From: Liolophura sinensis | Lineage: Eukaryota > Mollusca > Polyplacophora > Chitonida > Chitonidae | Length of the DNA stretch: 64,000 bases | Reading direction: 5' to 3' | NCBI RefSeq assembly: GCF_032854445.1 | Contig: NW_027017984.1 | Location: forward strand, 1-64,000 | In this document: one piece after another, positions 45,991 through 59,900 of the stretch | Layout: the number at the start of each line of letters is the position of its first letter | Position numbering within the stretch: position 1 is the stretch's first letter | Notes under the pieces: model-generated | The model's database searches: none | What the model was told of the DNA's origin: nothing | Seen by the model: only the letters and a program-made list of their open reading frames with translations | Program-made: the position numbers and the translations under genes

Positions 45991-48900
45991 TGGTCATTAC
46001 TATATTCAACTTTTGACTATAAGTTATGTGCCCTTCGGTAGCCCAGAAGACGTCAAATCTTTCGGCTAAGCCCATTTAACTCACCCAGCAATTGCCTTAC
46101 TTCTAAGTGCAAGACAATCTCAATGTCTTTATCTACGTGTAGAAAAACCACACCATTTGTACGTGAAAAACACAAGGTACTTGATACAGTCTGCTGTAAA
46201 AAGTACAACTGAACACTGACCCACTTCAGTAAGGTGCCAAAAGATGCGGAATTGAGCCAGGCATCGGCAGCTGTTGAAAAATTGTAAATTTCCCTGGTTT
46301 CCATGGAGTAAGAGCCGTTGCTGGGCACGTGATTATGACATAAATGATCATTCAATTGTCACTACAGCCAAAAGTATTGGTCGGAGAGCAACGCGGTTTG
46401 CACCATTCGATTTGTCGTCACAAAATACGTCGGATTAGCCTCTTACCAGCAGCACTGGAACAGTTTTTCCACTTTTGCATTTTTACCTGGTCTTTTTGTT
46501 AATTGAAATCGGCTACACTGTACTCTGTACAATCGCGACTGGTCATTACTATATTCAACTTTTGACTATAAGTTATGTGCCCTTCGGTAGCCCAGAAGAC
46601 GTCAAATCTTTCGGCTAAGCCCATTTAACTCACCCAGCAATTGTCTTACTTCTAAGTCCAAGACAATCTCAATGTCTTTATCTACGTGTAGAAAAACCAC
46701 ACCATTTGTACATAAAAAACACAAGGTACTTGATACAGTCTGCTGTAAAAAGTACAACTAAACACTGACCCACATTTATAAGGTGCCAAAAGATGTGGAA
46801 TTGGGCCAGGCATCGGCAGCTGTTAAAAAATTGCAAATATCCCTGGTTTCCATGGAGTAAGAGCCGTTGCTGGGCACGTGATTATGACATCAATGATCAT
46901 TGATCTGTCGCTACAACCAAAAGTATTGGTCGGAGAGCAACGCGGTTTGCACCATTCGATTTCTCGTCACAAAATACGTCGGATTAGGCTCTTACTAGTA
47001 GCACTGGAACAGTTTTTCCACTTTTGCATTTTTGCTTCGTCTTTTTGTTAATTGAAATCGGCTAAACTGTACTCTGTACAATCGCGACTGGTCATTACTA
47101 TATTCAACTTTTGACTATAAGTTATGTGCCCTTCGGTAGCCCAGAAGACGTCAAATCTTTGGGCTAAGCCCATTTAACTCACCCAGCAATTGCCTTACTT
47201 CTAAGTGCAAGACAATCTTAATGTCTTTATCTACGTGTAGAAAAACCACACCATTTGTACGTGAAAAACACAAGGTACTTGATACTGTCTGCTGTAAAAA
47301 GTACAACTGAACACTGACCCACTTCAGTAAGGTGCCAAAAGATGCAGAATTGAGCCAGGCATCGGCAGCTGTTGAAAAATTGCAAATTTCCCTGGTTTCC
47401 ATGGAGTAAGAGCCGTTGCTGGGCACGTGATTATGACATAAATGATCATTCAATTGTCACTACAGGCAAAAGTATTGGTCGGAGAGCAACGCGGTTTGCA
47501 CCATTCAATTTCTCGTCACAAAATACGTCGGATTAGCTTCTTACCAGCAGCACTGGAACAGTTTTTCCACTTTTGCATTTTTGCCTGGAGTTTTTGTTAA
47601 TTGAAATCGGCTACACTGTACTCTGTACAATCGCGACTGGTCATTACTATATTCAACTTTTGACTATAAGTTATGTGCCCTTCGGTAGCCCAGAAGACGT
47701 CAAATCTTTCGGCTAAGCCCATTTAACTCACCCAGCAATTGCCTTACTTCTAAGTGCAAGACAATCTCAATGTCTTTATCTACGTGTAGAAAAACCACAC
47801 CATTTGTACGTGAAAAACACAAGGTACTTGATACAGTCTGCTGTAAAAAGTACAACTGAACACTGACCCACTTCAGTAAGGTGCCAAAAGATGCGGAATT
47901 GAGCCAGGCATCGGCAGCTGTTGAAAAATTGCAAATTTCCCTGGTTTCCATGGAGTAAGAGCCGTTGCTGGGCACGTGATTATGACATAAATGATCATTC
48001 AATTGTCACTACAGCCAAAAGTATTGGTCGGAGAGCAACGCGGTTTGCACCATTCGATTTGTCGTCACAAAATACGTCGGATTAGCCTCTTACCAGCAGC
48101 ACTGGAACAGTTTTTCCACTTTTGCATTTTTACCTGGTCTTTTTGTTAATTGAAATCGGCTACACTGTACTCTGTACAATCGCGACTGGTCATTACTATA
48201 TTCAACTTTTGACTATAAGTTATGTGCCCTTCGGTAGCCCAGAAGACGTCAAATCTTTCGGCTAAGCCCATTTAACTCACCCAGCAATTGTCTTACTTCT
48301 AAGTCCAAGACAATCTCAATGTCTTTATCTACGTGTAGAAAAACCACACCATTTGTACATAAAAAACACAAGGTACTTGATACAGTCTGCTGTAAAAAGT
48401 ACAACTAAACACTGACCCACATTTATAAGGTGCCAAAAGATGTGGAATTGGGCCAGGCATCGGCAGCTGTTAAAAAATTGCAAATTTCCCTGGTTTCCAT
48501 GGAGTAAGAGCCGTTGCTGGGCACGTGATTATGACATCAATGATCATTGATCTGTCGCTACAACCAAAAGTATTGGTCGGAGAGCCACGCCGTTTGCACC
48601 ATTCGATTTCTCGTCACAAAATACGTCGGATTAGGCTCTTACTAGTAGCACTGGAACAGTTTTTCTACATTTGCATTTTTGCTTCGTCTTTTTGTTAATT
48701 GAAATCGGCTAAACTGTACTCTGTACAATCGCGACTGGTCATTACTATATTCAACTTTTGACTATAAGTTATGTGCCCTTCGGTAGCCCAGAAGACGTCA
48801 AATCTTTGGGCCAAGCCCATTTAACTCACCCAGCAATTGCCTTACTTCTAAGTGCAAGACAATCTTAATGTCTTTATCTACGTGTAGAAAAACCACACCA

Positions 48901-49284
48901 TTTGTACGTGAAAAACACAAGGTACTTGATACAGTCTGCTGTAAAAAGTACAACTGCACACTGACCCACTTCAGTAAGGTGCCAAAAGATGCAGAATTGA
49001 GCCAGGCATCGGCAGCTGTTGAAAAATTGCAAATTTCCCTGGTTTCCATGGAGTAAGGGCCGTTGCTGGGCACGTGATTATGACATAAATGATCATTCAA
49101 TTGTCACTACAAGCAAAAGTATTGGTCGGAGAGCAACGCGGTTTGCACCATTCGATTTCTCGTCACAAAATACGTCGGATTAGCTTCTTACCAGCAGCAC
49201 TGGAACAGTTTTTCCACTTTTGCATTTCTACCTGGTCTTTTTGTTAATTGAAATCGGCTACACTGTACTCTGTACAATCGCGAC
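45991..49284 (+). repeat. Higher-order repeat D: 3-monomer (1647-bp) unit, two copies
   Basis: Monomers P-T-P at 45991-47637 are repeated at 47638-49284. Paired features 1647 bp apart include the T units carrying ctacaaccaaaag with ggattaggctc (about 46910 and 48557) and the following P units with gattagcttcttacc (about 47530 and 49180). Copies differ at scattered single bases. The repeat lies close to the retrotransposon's right flank. Confidence 0.7.
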
Positions 49285-50931
49285 TGGTCATTACTATATT
49301 CAACTTTTGACTATAAGTTATGTGCCCTTCGGTAGCCCAGAAGACGTCAAATCTTTCGGCTAAGCCCATTTAACTCACCCAGCAATTGTCTTACTTCTAA
49401 GTCCAAGACAATCTCAATGTCTTTATCTACGTGTAGAAAAACCACACCATTTGTACGTGAAAAACACAAGGTACTTGATACAGTCTGCTGTAAAAAGTAC
49501 AACTGAACACTGACCCACTTTAGTAAGGTGCCAAAAGATGCAGAATTGAGCCAGGCATCGGCAGCTGTTGAAAAATTGCAAATTTCCCTGGTTTCCATGG
49601 AGTAAGAGCCGTTGCTGGGCACGTGATTATGACATAAATAATCATTCAATTGTCGCTACAGCCAAAAGTATTGGTCGGAGAGCAAGGCAGTTTGCACCAT
49701 TCGATTTCTCGTCACAAAATACGTCGGATTAGCCTCTTACCAGCAGCACTGGAACAGTTTTTCCACTTTTGCATTTTTGCCTGGTCTTTTTGTTAATTGA
49801 AATCGGCTACACTGTACTCTGTACAATCGCGACTGGTCATTACTATATTCAACTTTTGACTATAAGTTATGTGCCCTTCGGTAGCCCAGAAGACGTCAAA
49901 TCTTTGGGCTAAGCCCATTTAACTCACCCAGCAATTGCCTTACTTCTAAGTGCAAGACAATCTCAATGTCTTTATCTACGTGTAGAAAAACCACACCATT
50001 TGTACGTGAAAAACACAAGGTACTTGATACAGTCTGCTGTAAAAAGTACAACTGACCACAGACCCACATGAATAAGGTGCCAAAAGATGCGGAATTGAGC
50101 CAGGCATCGGCAGCTGTTGAAAAATTGCAAATATCCCTGGTTTCCATGGAGTAAGAGCCGTTGCTGGGCACGTGATTATGACAAAATGATCATTCAATTG
50201 TCACTACAAGCAAAAGTATTGGTCGGAGAGCAACGCGGTTTGCACCATTCGATTTGTCGTCACAAAATACGTCGGATTAGCCTCTTACCAGCAGCACTGG
50301 AACAGTTTTTTCCACTTTTGCATTTTTGCCTGGTCTTTTTGTTAATTGAAACCGGCTACACTGCACTCTGTACAATCGCGACTGGTCATTACTATATTCA
50401 ACTTTTGACTATAAGTTATGTGCCCTTCGGTAGCCCAGAAGACGTCAAATCTTTGGGCTAAGCCCATTTAACTCACCCAGCAATTGCCTTACTTCTAAGT
50501 GCAAGACAATCTCAATGTCTTTATCTACGTGTAGAAAAACCACACCATTTGTACGTGAAAACCACAAGGTACTTGATACAGTCTGCTGTAAAAAGTACAA
50601 CTGAACACTGACCCACTTCAGTAAGGTGCCAAAAGATGCAGAATTGAGCCAGGCATCGGCAGCTGTTGAAAAATTGCAAATTTCCCTGGTTTCCATGGAG
50701 TAAGAGCCGTTGCTGGGCACGTGATTATGACATAAATGATCATTCAATTGTCACTACAGCCAAAAGTATTGGTCGGAGAGCAACGCGGTTTGCACCATTC
50801 GATTTGTCGTCACAAAATACGTCGGATTAGCCTCTTACCAGCAGCACTGGAACAGTTTTTCCACTTTTGCATTTTTACCTGGTCTTTTTGTTAATTGAAA
50901 TCGGCTACACTGTACTCTGTACAATCGCGAC

Positions 50932-53900
50932 TGGTCATTACTATATTCAACTTTTGACTATAAGTTATGTGCCCTTCGGTAGCCCAGAAGACGTCAAATC
51001 TTTGGGCTAAGCCCATTTAACTCACCCAGCAATTGTCTTACTTCTAAGTCCAAGACAATCTCAATGTCTTTATCTACGTGTAGAAAAACCACACCATTTG
51101 TACATAAAAAACACAAGGTACTTGATACAGTCTGCTGTAAAAAGTACAACTAAACACTGACCCACATTTATAAGGTGCCAAAAGATGTGGAATTGGGCCA
51201 GGCATCGGCAGCTGTTAAAAAATTGCAAATATCCCTGGTTTCCATGGAGTAAGAGCCGTTGCTGGGCACGTGATTATGACATCAATGATCATTGATCTGT
51301 CGCTACAACCAAAAGTATTGGTCGGAGAGCAACGCGGTTTGCACCATTCGATTTCTCGTCACAAAATACGTCGGATTAGGCTCTTACTAGTAGCACTGGA
51401 ACAGTTTTTCCACTTTTGCATTTTTGCTTCGTCTTTTTGTTAATTGAAATCGGCTACACTGTACTCTGTACAATCGCGACTGGTCATTACTATATTCAAC
51501 TTTTGACTATAAGTTATGTGCCCTTCGGTAGCCCAGAAGACGTCAAATCTTTGGGCTAAGCCCATTTAACTCACCCAGCAATTGCCTTACTTCTAAGTGC
51601 AAGACAATCTTAATGTCTTTATCTACGTGTAGAAAAACCACACCATTTGTACGTGAAAAACACAAGGTACTTGATACAGTCTGCTGTAAAAAGTACAACT
51701 GAACACTGACCCACTTCACTAAGGTGCCAAAAGATGCAGAATTGAGCCAGGCATCGGCAGCTGTTGAAAAATTGCAAATTTCCCTGGTTTCCATGGAGTA
51801 AGAGTCGTTGCTGGGCACGTGATTATGACATAAATGATCATTCAATTGTCACTACAGCCAAAAGTATTGGTCGGAGAGCAACGCGGTTTGCACCATTCGA
51901 TTTGTCGTCACAAAATACGTCGGATTAGCCTCTTACCAGCAGCACTGGAACAGTTTTTCCACTTTTGCATTTTTACCTGGTCTTTTTGTTAATTGAAATC
52001 GGCTACACTGTACTCTGTGCAATCGCGACTGGTCATTACTATATTCAACTTTTGACTATAAGTTATGTGCCCTTCGGTAGCCCAGAAGACGTCAAATCTT
52101 TGGGCTAAGCCCATTTAACTCACCCAGCAATTGTCTTACTTCTAAGTCCAAGACAATCTCAATGTCTTTATCTACGTGTAGAAAAACCACACCATTTGTA
52201 CATAAAAAACACAAGGTACTTGATACAGTCTGCTGTAAAAAGTACAACTAAACACTGACCCACATTTATAAGGTGCCAAAAGATGTGGAATTGGGCCAGG
52301 CATCGGCAGCTGTTAAAAAATTGCAAATATCCCTGGTTTCCATGGAGTAAGAGCCGTTGCTGGGCACGTGATTATGACATCAATGATCATTGATCTGTCG
52401 CTACAACCAAAAGTATTGGTCGGAGAGCAACGCGGTTTGCACCATTCGATTTCTCGTCACAAAATACGTCGGATTAGGCTCTTACTAGTAGCACTGGAAC
52501 AGTTTTTCCACTTTTGCATTTTTGCTTCGTCTTTTTGTTAATTGAAATCGGCTAAACTGTACTCTGTACAATCGCGACTGGTCATTACTATATTCAACTT
52601 TTGACTATAAGTTATGTGCCCTTCGGTAGCCCAGAAGACGTCAAATCTTTGGGCTAAGCCCATTTAACTCACCCAGCAATTGCCTTACTTCTAAGTGCAA
52701 GACAATCTTAATGTCTTTATCTACGTGTAGAAAAACCACACCATTTGTACGTGAAAAACACAAGGTACTTGATACAGTCTGCTGTAAAAAGTACAACTGA
52801 ACACTGACCCACTTCAGTAAGGTGCCAAAAGATGCAGAATTGAGCCAGGCATCGGCAGCTGTTGAAAAATTGCAAATTTCCCTGGTTTCCATGGAGTAAG
52901 AGCCGTTGCTGGGCACGTGATTATGACATAAATGATCATTCAATTGTCACTACAGCCAAAAGTATTGGTCGGAGAGCAACGCGGTTTGCACCATTCGATT
53001 TCTCGTCACAAAATACGTCGGATTAGCCTCTTACCAGCAGCACTGGAACAGTTTTTCCACTTTTGCATTTTTACCTGGTCTTTTTGTTAATTGAAATCGG
53101 CTAAACTGTACTCTGTACAATCGCGACTGGTCATTACTATATTCAACTTTTGACTATAAGTTATGTGCCCTTCGGTAGCCCAGAAGACGTCAAATCTTTG
53201 GGCTAAGCCCATTTAACTCACCCAGCAATTGTCTTACTTCTAAGTCCAAGACAATCTCAATGTCTTTATCTACGTGTAGAAAAACCACACCATTTGTACG
53301 TGAAAAACACAAGGTACTTGATACAGTCTGCTGTAAAAAGTACAACTGAACACTGACCCACTTCAGTAAGGTGAAAAAAGATGCGGAATTGAGCCAGGCA
53401 TCGGCAGCTGTTGAAAAATTGCAAATTTCCCTGGTTTCCATGGAGTAAGAGCCGTTGCTGGGCACGTGATTATGACATAAATAATCATTCAATTGTCGCT
53501 ACAGCCAAAAGTATTGGTCGGAGAGCAAGGCAGTTTGCACCATTCGATTTCTCGTCACAAAATACGTCGGATTAGCCTCTTACCAGCAGCACTGGAACAG
53601 TTTTTCCACTTTTGCATTTTTGCCTGGTCTTTTTGTTAATTGAAATCGGCTACACTGTACTCTGTACAATCGCGACTGGTCATTACTATATTCAACTTTT
53701 GACTATAAGTTATGTGCCCTTCGGTAGCCCAGAAGACGTCAAATCTTTGGGCTAAGCCCATTTAACTCACCCAGCAATTGCCTTACTTCTAAGTGCAAGA
53801 CAATCTCAATGTCTTTATCTACGTGTAGAAAAACCACACCATTTGTACGTGAAAAACACAAGGTACTTGATACAGTCTGCTGTAAAAAGTACAACTGACC

Positions 53901-56900
53901 ACAGACCCACATGAATAAGGTGTCAAAAGATTCGGAATTGAGCCAGGCATCGGCAGCTGTTGAAAAATTGCAAATTTCCCTGGTTTTCATGGAGTAAGAG
54001 CCGTTGCTGGGCACGTGATTATGACATAAATGATCATTCAATTGTCACTACAGGGAAAAGTATTGGTCGGAGAGCAACGCGGTTTGCACCATTCGATTTG
54101 TCGTCACAAAATTCGTCGGATTAGCCTCTTACCAGCAGCACTGGAACAGTTTTTCCACTTTTGCATTTTTGCTTCGTCTTTTTGTTAATTGAAATCGGCT
54201 ACACTGTACTCTGTACAATCGCGACTGGTCATTACTATATTCAACTTTTGACTATAAGTTATGTGCCCTTCGGTAGCCCAGAAGACGTCAAATCTTTGGG
54301 CTAAGCCCATTTAACTCACCCAGCAATTGCCTTACTTCTAAGTGCAAGACAATCTCAATGTCTTTATCTACGTGTAGAAAAACCACACCATTTGTACGTG
54401 GAAAACACAAGGTACTTGATACAGTCTGCTGTAAAAAGTACACCTAAACACTGACCCACATTTATAAGGTGCCAAAAGATGTGGAATTGGGCCAGGCATC
54501 GGCAGCTGTTAAAAAATTGCAAATATCCCTGGTTTCCATGGAGTAAGAGCCGTTGCTGGGCACGTGATTATGACATCAATGATCATTGATCTGTCGCTAC
54601 AACCAAAAGTATTGGTCGGAGAGCAACGCGGTTTGCACCATTCGATTTCTCGTCACAAAATACGTCGGATTAGGCTCTTACTAGTAGCACTGGAACAGTT
54701 TTTCCACTTTTGCATTTTTGCTTCGTCTTTTTGTTAATTGAAATCGGCTAAACTGTACTCTGTACAATCGCGACTGGTCATTACTATATTCAACTTTTGA
54801 CTATAAGTTATGTGCCCTTCGGTATCCCAGAAGACGTCAAATCTTTGGGCTAAGCCCATTTAACTCACCCAGCAATTGCCTTACTTCTAAGTGCAAGACA
54901 ATCTTAATGTCTTTATCTACGTGTAGAAAAACCACACCATTTGTACGTGAAAAACACAAGGTACTTGATACAGTCTGCTGTAAAAAGTACAACTGAACAC
55001 TGACCCACTTCAGTAAGGTGCCAAAAGATGCAGAATTGAGCCAGGCATCGGCAGCTGTTGAAAAATTGCAAATTTCCCTGGTTTCCATGGAGTAAGAGCC
55101 GTTGCTGGGCACGTGATTATGACATAAATGATCATTCAATTGTCACTACAGGCAAAAGTATTGGTCGGAGAGCAACGCGGTTTGCACCATTCGATTTCTC
55201 GTCACAAAATACGTCGGATTAGCTTCTTACCAGCAGCACTGGAACAGTTTTTCCACTTTTGCATTTTTACCTGGTCTTTTTGTTAATTGAAATCGGCTAA
55301 ACTGTACTCTGTACAATCGCGACTGGTCATTACTATATTCAACTTTTGACTATAAGTTATGTGCTTTTCGGTAGCCCAGAAGACGTCAAATCTTTGGGCT
55401 AAGCCCATTTAACTCACCCAGCAATTGTCTTACTTCTAAGTCCAAGACAATCTCAATGTCTTTATCTACGTGTAGAAAAACCACACCATTTGTACGTGAA
55501 AAACACAAGGTACTTGATACAGTCTGCTGTAAAAAGTACAACTGAACACTGACCCACTTCAGTAAGGTGCCAAAAGATGCGGAATTGAGCCAGGCATCGG
55601 CAGCTGTTGAAAAATTGCAAATTTCCCTGGTTTCCATGGAGTAAGAGCCGTTGCTGGGCACGTGATTATGACATAAATAATCATTCAATTGTCGCTACAG
55701 CCAAAAGTATTGGTCGGAGAGCAAGGCAGTTTGCACCATTCGATTTCTCGTCACAAAATACGTCGGATTAGCCTCTTACCAGCAGCACTGGAACAGTTTT
55801 TCCACTTTTGCATTTTTGCCTGGTCTTTTTGTTAATTGAAATCGGCTACACTGTACTCTGTACAATCGCGACTGGTCATTACTATATTCAACTTTTGACT
55901 ATAAGTTATGTGCCCTTCGGTAGCCCAGAAGACGTCAAATCTTTCGGCTAAGCCCATTTAACTCACCCAGCAATTGCCTTACTTCTAAGTGCAAGACAAT
56001 CTCAATGTCTTTATCTACGTGTAGAAAAACCACACCATTTGTACGTGAAAAACACAAGGTACTTGATACAGTCTGCTGTAAAAAGTACAACTGAACACTG
56101 ACCCACTTCAGTAAGGTGCCAAAAGATGCGGAATTGAGCCAGGCATCGGCAGCTGTTGAAAAATTGCAAATTTCCCTGGTATCCATGGAGTAAGAGCCGT
56201 TGCTGGGCACGTGATTATGACATAAATGATCATTCAATTGTCACTACAGCCAAAAGTATTGGTCGGAGAGCAACGCGGTTTGCACCATTCGATTTGTCGT
56301 CACAAAATACGTCGGATTAGCCTCTTACCAGCAGCACTGGAACAGTTTTTCCACTTTTGCATTTTTACCTGGTCTTTTTGTTAATTGAAATCGGCTACAC
56401 TGTACTCTGTACAATCGCGACTGGTCATTACTATATTCAATTTTTGACTATAAGTTATGTGCCCTTCGGTAGCCCAGAAGACGTCAAATCTTTGGGCTAA
56501 GCCCATTTAACTCACCCAGCAATTGTCTTACTTCTAAGTGCAAGACAATCTCAATGTCTTTATCTACGTGTAGAAAAACCACACCATTTGTACATAAAAA
56601 ACACAAGGTACTTGATACAGTCTGCTGTAAAAAGTACAACTAAACACTGACCCACATTTATAAGGTGCCAAAAGATGTGGAATTGGGCCAGGCATCGGCA
56701 GCTGTTAAAAAATTGCAAATATCCCTGGTTTCCATGGAGTAAGAGCCGTTGCTGGGCACGTGATTATGACATCAATGATCATTGATCTGTCGCTACAACC
56801 AAAAGTATTGGTCGGAGAGCAACGCGGTTTGCACCATTCGATTTCTCGTCACAAAATACGTCGGATTAGGCTCTTACTAGTAGCACTGGAACAGTTTTTC

Positions 56901-59900
56901 CACTTTTGCATTTTTGCTTCGTCTTTTTGTTAATTGAAATCGGCTACACTGTACTCTGTACAATCGCGACTGGTCATTACTATATTCAACTTTTGACTAT
57001 AAGTTATGTGCCCTTCGGTAGCCCAGAAGACGTCAAATCTTTGGGCTAATCCCATTTAACTCACCCAGCAATTGCCTTACTTCTAAGTGCAAGACAATCT
57101 TAATGTCTTTATCTACGTGTAGAAAAACCACACCATTTGTACGTGAAAAACACAAGGTACTTGATACAGTCTGCTGTAAAAAGTACAACTGAACACTGAC
57201 CCACTTCAGAAAGGTGCCAAAAGATGCAGAATTGAGCCAGGCATCGGCAGCTGTTGAAAAATTGCAAATTTCCCTGGTTTCCATGGAGTAAGAGCCGTTG
57301 CTGGGCACGTGATTATGACATAAATGATCATTCAATTGTCACTACAGCCAAAAGTATTGGTCGGAGAGCAACTCGGTTTGCACCATTCGATTTGTCGTCA
57401 CAAAATACGTCGGATTAGCCTCTTACCAGCAGCACTGGAACAGTTTTTCCACTTTTGCATTTTTACCTGGTCTTTTTGTTAATTGAAATCGGCTACACTG
57501 TACTCTGTACAATCGCGACTGGTCATTACTATATTCAACTTTTGACTATAAGTTATGTGCCCTTCGGTAGCCCAGAAGACGTCAAATCTTTGGGCTAAGC
57601 CCATTTAACTCACCCAGCAATTGTCTTACTTCTAAGTCCAAGACAATCTCAATGTCTTTATCTACGTGTAGAAAAACCACACCATTTGTACATAAAAAAC
57701 ACAAGGTACTTGATACAGTCTGCTGTAAAAAGTACAACTAAACACTGACCCACATTTATAAGGTGCCAAAAGATGTGGAATTGGGCCAGGCATCGGCAGC
57801 TGTTAAAAAATTGCAAATATCCCTGGTTTCCATGGAGTAAGAGCCGTTGCTGGGCACGTGATTATGACATCAATGATCATTGATCTGTCGCTACAACCAA
57901 AAGTATTGGTCGGAGAGCAACGCGGTTTGCACCATTCGATTTCTCGTCACAAAATACGTCGGATTAGGCTCTTACCAGTAGCACTGGAACAGTTTTTCCA
58001 CTTTTGCATTTTTGCTTCGTCTTTTTGTTAATTGAAATCGGCTAAACTGTACTCTGTACAATCGCGACTGGTCATTACTATATTCAACTTTTGACTATAA
58101 GTTATGTGCCCTTCGGTAGCCCAGAAGACGTCAAATCTTTGGGCTAAGCCCATTTAACTCACCCAGCAATTGCCTTACTTCTAAGTGCAAGGCAATCTTA
58201 ATGTCTTTATCTACGTGTAGAAAAACCACACCATTTGTACGTGAAAAACACAAGGTACTTGATACAGTCTGCTGTAAAAAGTACAACTGAACACTGACCC
58301 ACTTCAGTAAGGTGCCAAAAGATGCAGAATTGAGCCAGGCATCGGCAGCTGTTGAAAAATTGCAAATTTCCCTGGTTTCCATGGAGTAAGAGCCGTTGCT
58401 GGGCACGTGATTATGACATAAATGATCATTCAATTGTCACTACAGCCAAAAGTATTGGTCGGAGAGCAACGCGGTTTGCACCATTCGATTTCTCGTCACA
58501 AAATACGTCGGATTAGCTTCTTACCAGCAGCACTGGAACAGTTTTTCCACTTTTGCATTTTTACCTGGTCTTTTTGTTAATTGAAATCGGCTAAACTGTA
58601 CTCTGTACAATCGCGACTGGTCATTACTATATTCAACTTTTGACTATAAGTTATGTGCCCTTCGGTAGCCCAGAAGACGTCAAATCTTTGGGCTAAGCCC
58701 ATTTAACTCACCCAGCAATTGTCTTACTTCTAAGTCCAAGACAATCTCAATGTCTTTATCTACGTGTAGAAAAACCACACCATTTGTACGTGAAAAACAC
58801 AAGGTACTTGATACAGTCTGCTGTAAAAAGTACAACTGAACACTGACCCACTTCAGAAAGGTGAAAAAAGATGCGGAATTGAGCCAGGCATCGGCAGCTG
58901 TTGAAAAATTGCAAATTTCCCTGGTTTCCATGGAGTAAGAGCCGTTGCTGGGCACGTGATTATGACATAAATAATCATTCAATTGTCGCTACAGCCAAAA
59001 GTATTGGTCGGAGAGCAAGGCAGTTTGCACCATTCGATTTTTCGTCACAAAATACGTCGGATTAGCCTCTTACCAGCAGCACTGGAACAGTTTTTCCACT
59101 TTTGCATTTTTGCCTGGTCTTTTTGTTAATTGAAATCGGCTACACTGTACTCTGTACAATCGCGACTGGTCATTACTATATTCAACTTTTGACTATAAGT
59201 TATGTGCCCTTCGGTAGCCCAGAAGACGTCAAATCTTTGGGCTAAGCCCATTTAACTCACCCAGCAATTGCCTTACTTCTAAGTGCAAGACAATCTCAAT
59301 GTCTTTATCTACGTGTAGAAAAAACCACACCATTTGTACGTGAAAAACACAAGGTACTTGATACAGTCTGCTGTAAAAAGTACAACTGACCACAGACCCA
59401 CATGAATAAGGTGCCAAAAGATTCGGAATTGAGCCAGGCATCGGCAGCTGTTGAAAAATTGCAAATTTCCCTGGTTTTCATGGAGTAAGAGCCGTTGCTG
59501 GGCACGTGATTATGACATAAATGATCATTCAATTGTCACTACAGGGAAAAGTATTGGTCGGAGAGCAACGCGGTTTGCACCATTCGATTTGTCATCACAA
59601 AATTCGTCGGATTAGCCTCTTACCAGCAGCACTGGAACAGTTTTTCCACTTTTGCATTTTTGCTTCGTCTTTTTGTTAATTGAAATCGGCTACACTGTAC
59701 TCTGTACAATCGCGACTGGTCATTACTATATTCAACTTTTGACTATAAGTTATGTGCCCTTCGGTAGCCCAGAAGACGTCAAATCTTTGGGCTAAGCCCA
59801 TTTAACTCACCCAGCAATTGCCTTACTTCTAAGTGCAAGACAATCTCAATGTCTTTATCTACGTGTAGAAAAACCACACCATTTGTACGTGGAAAACACA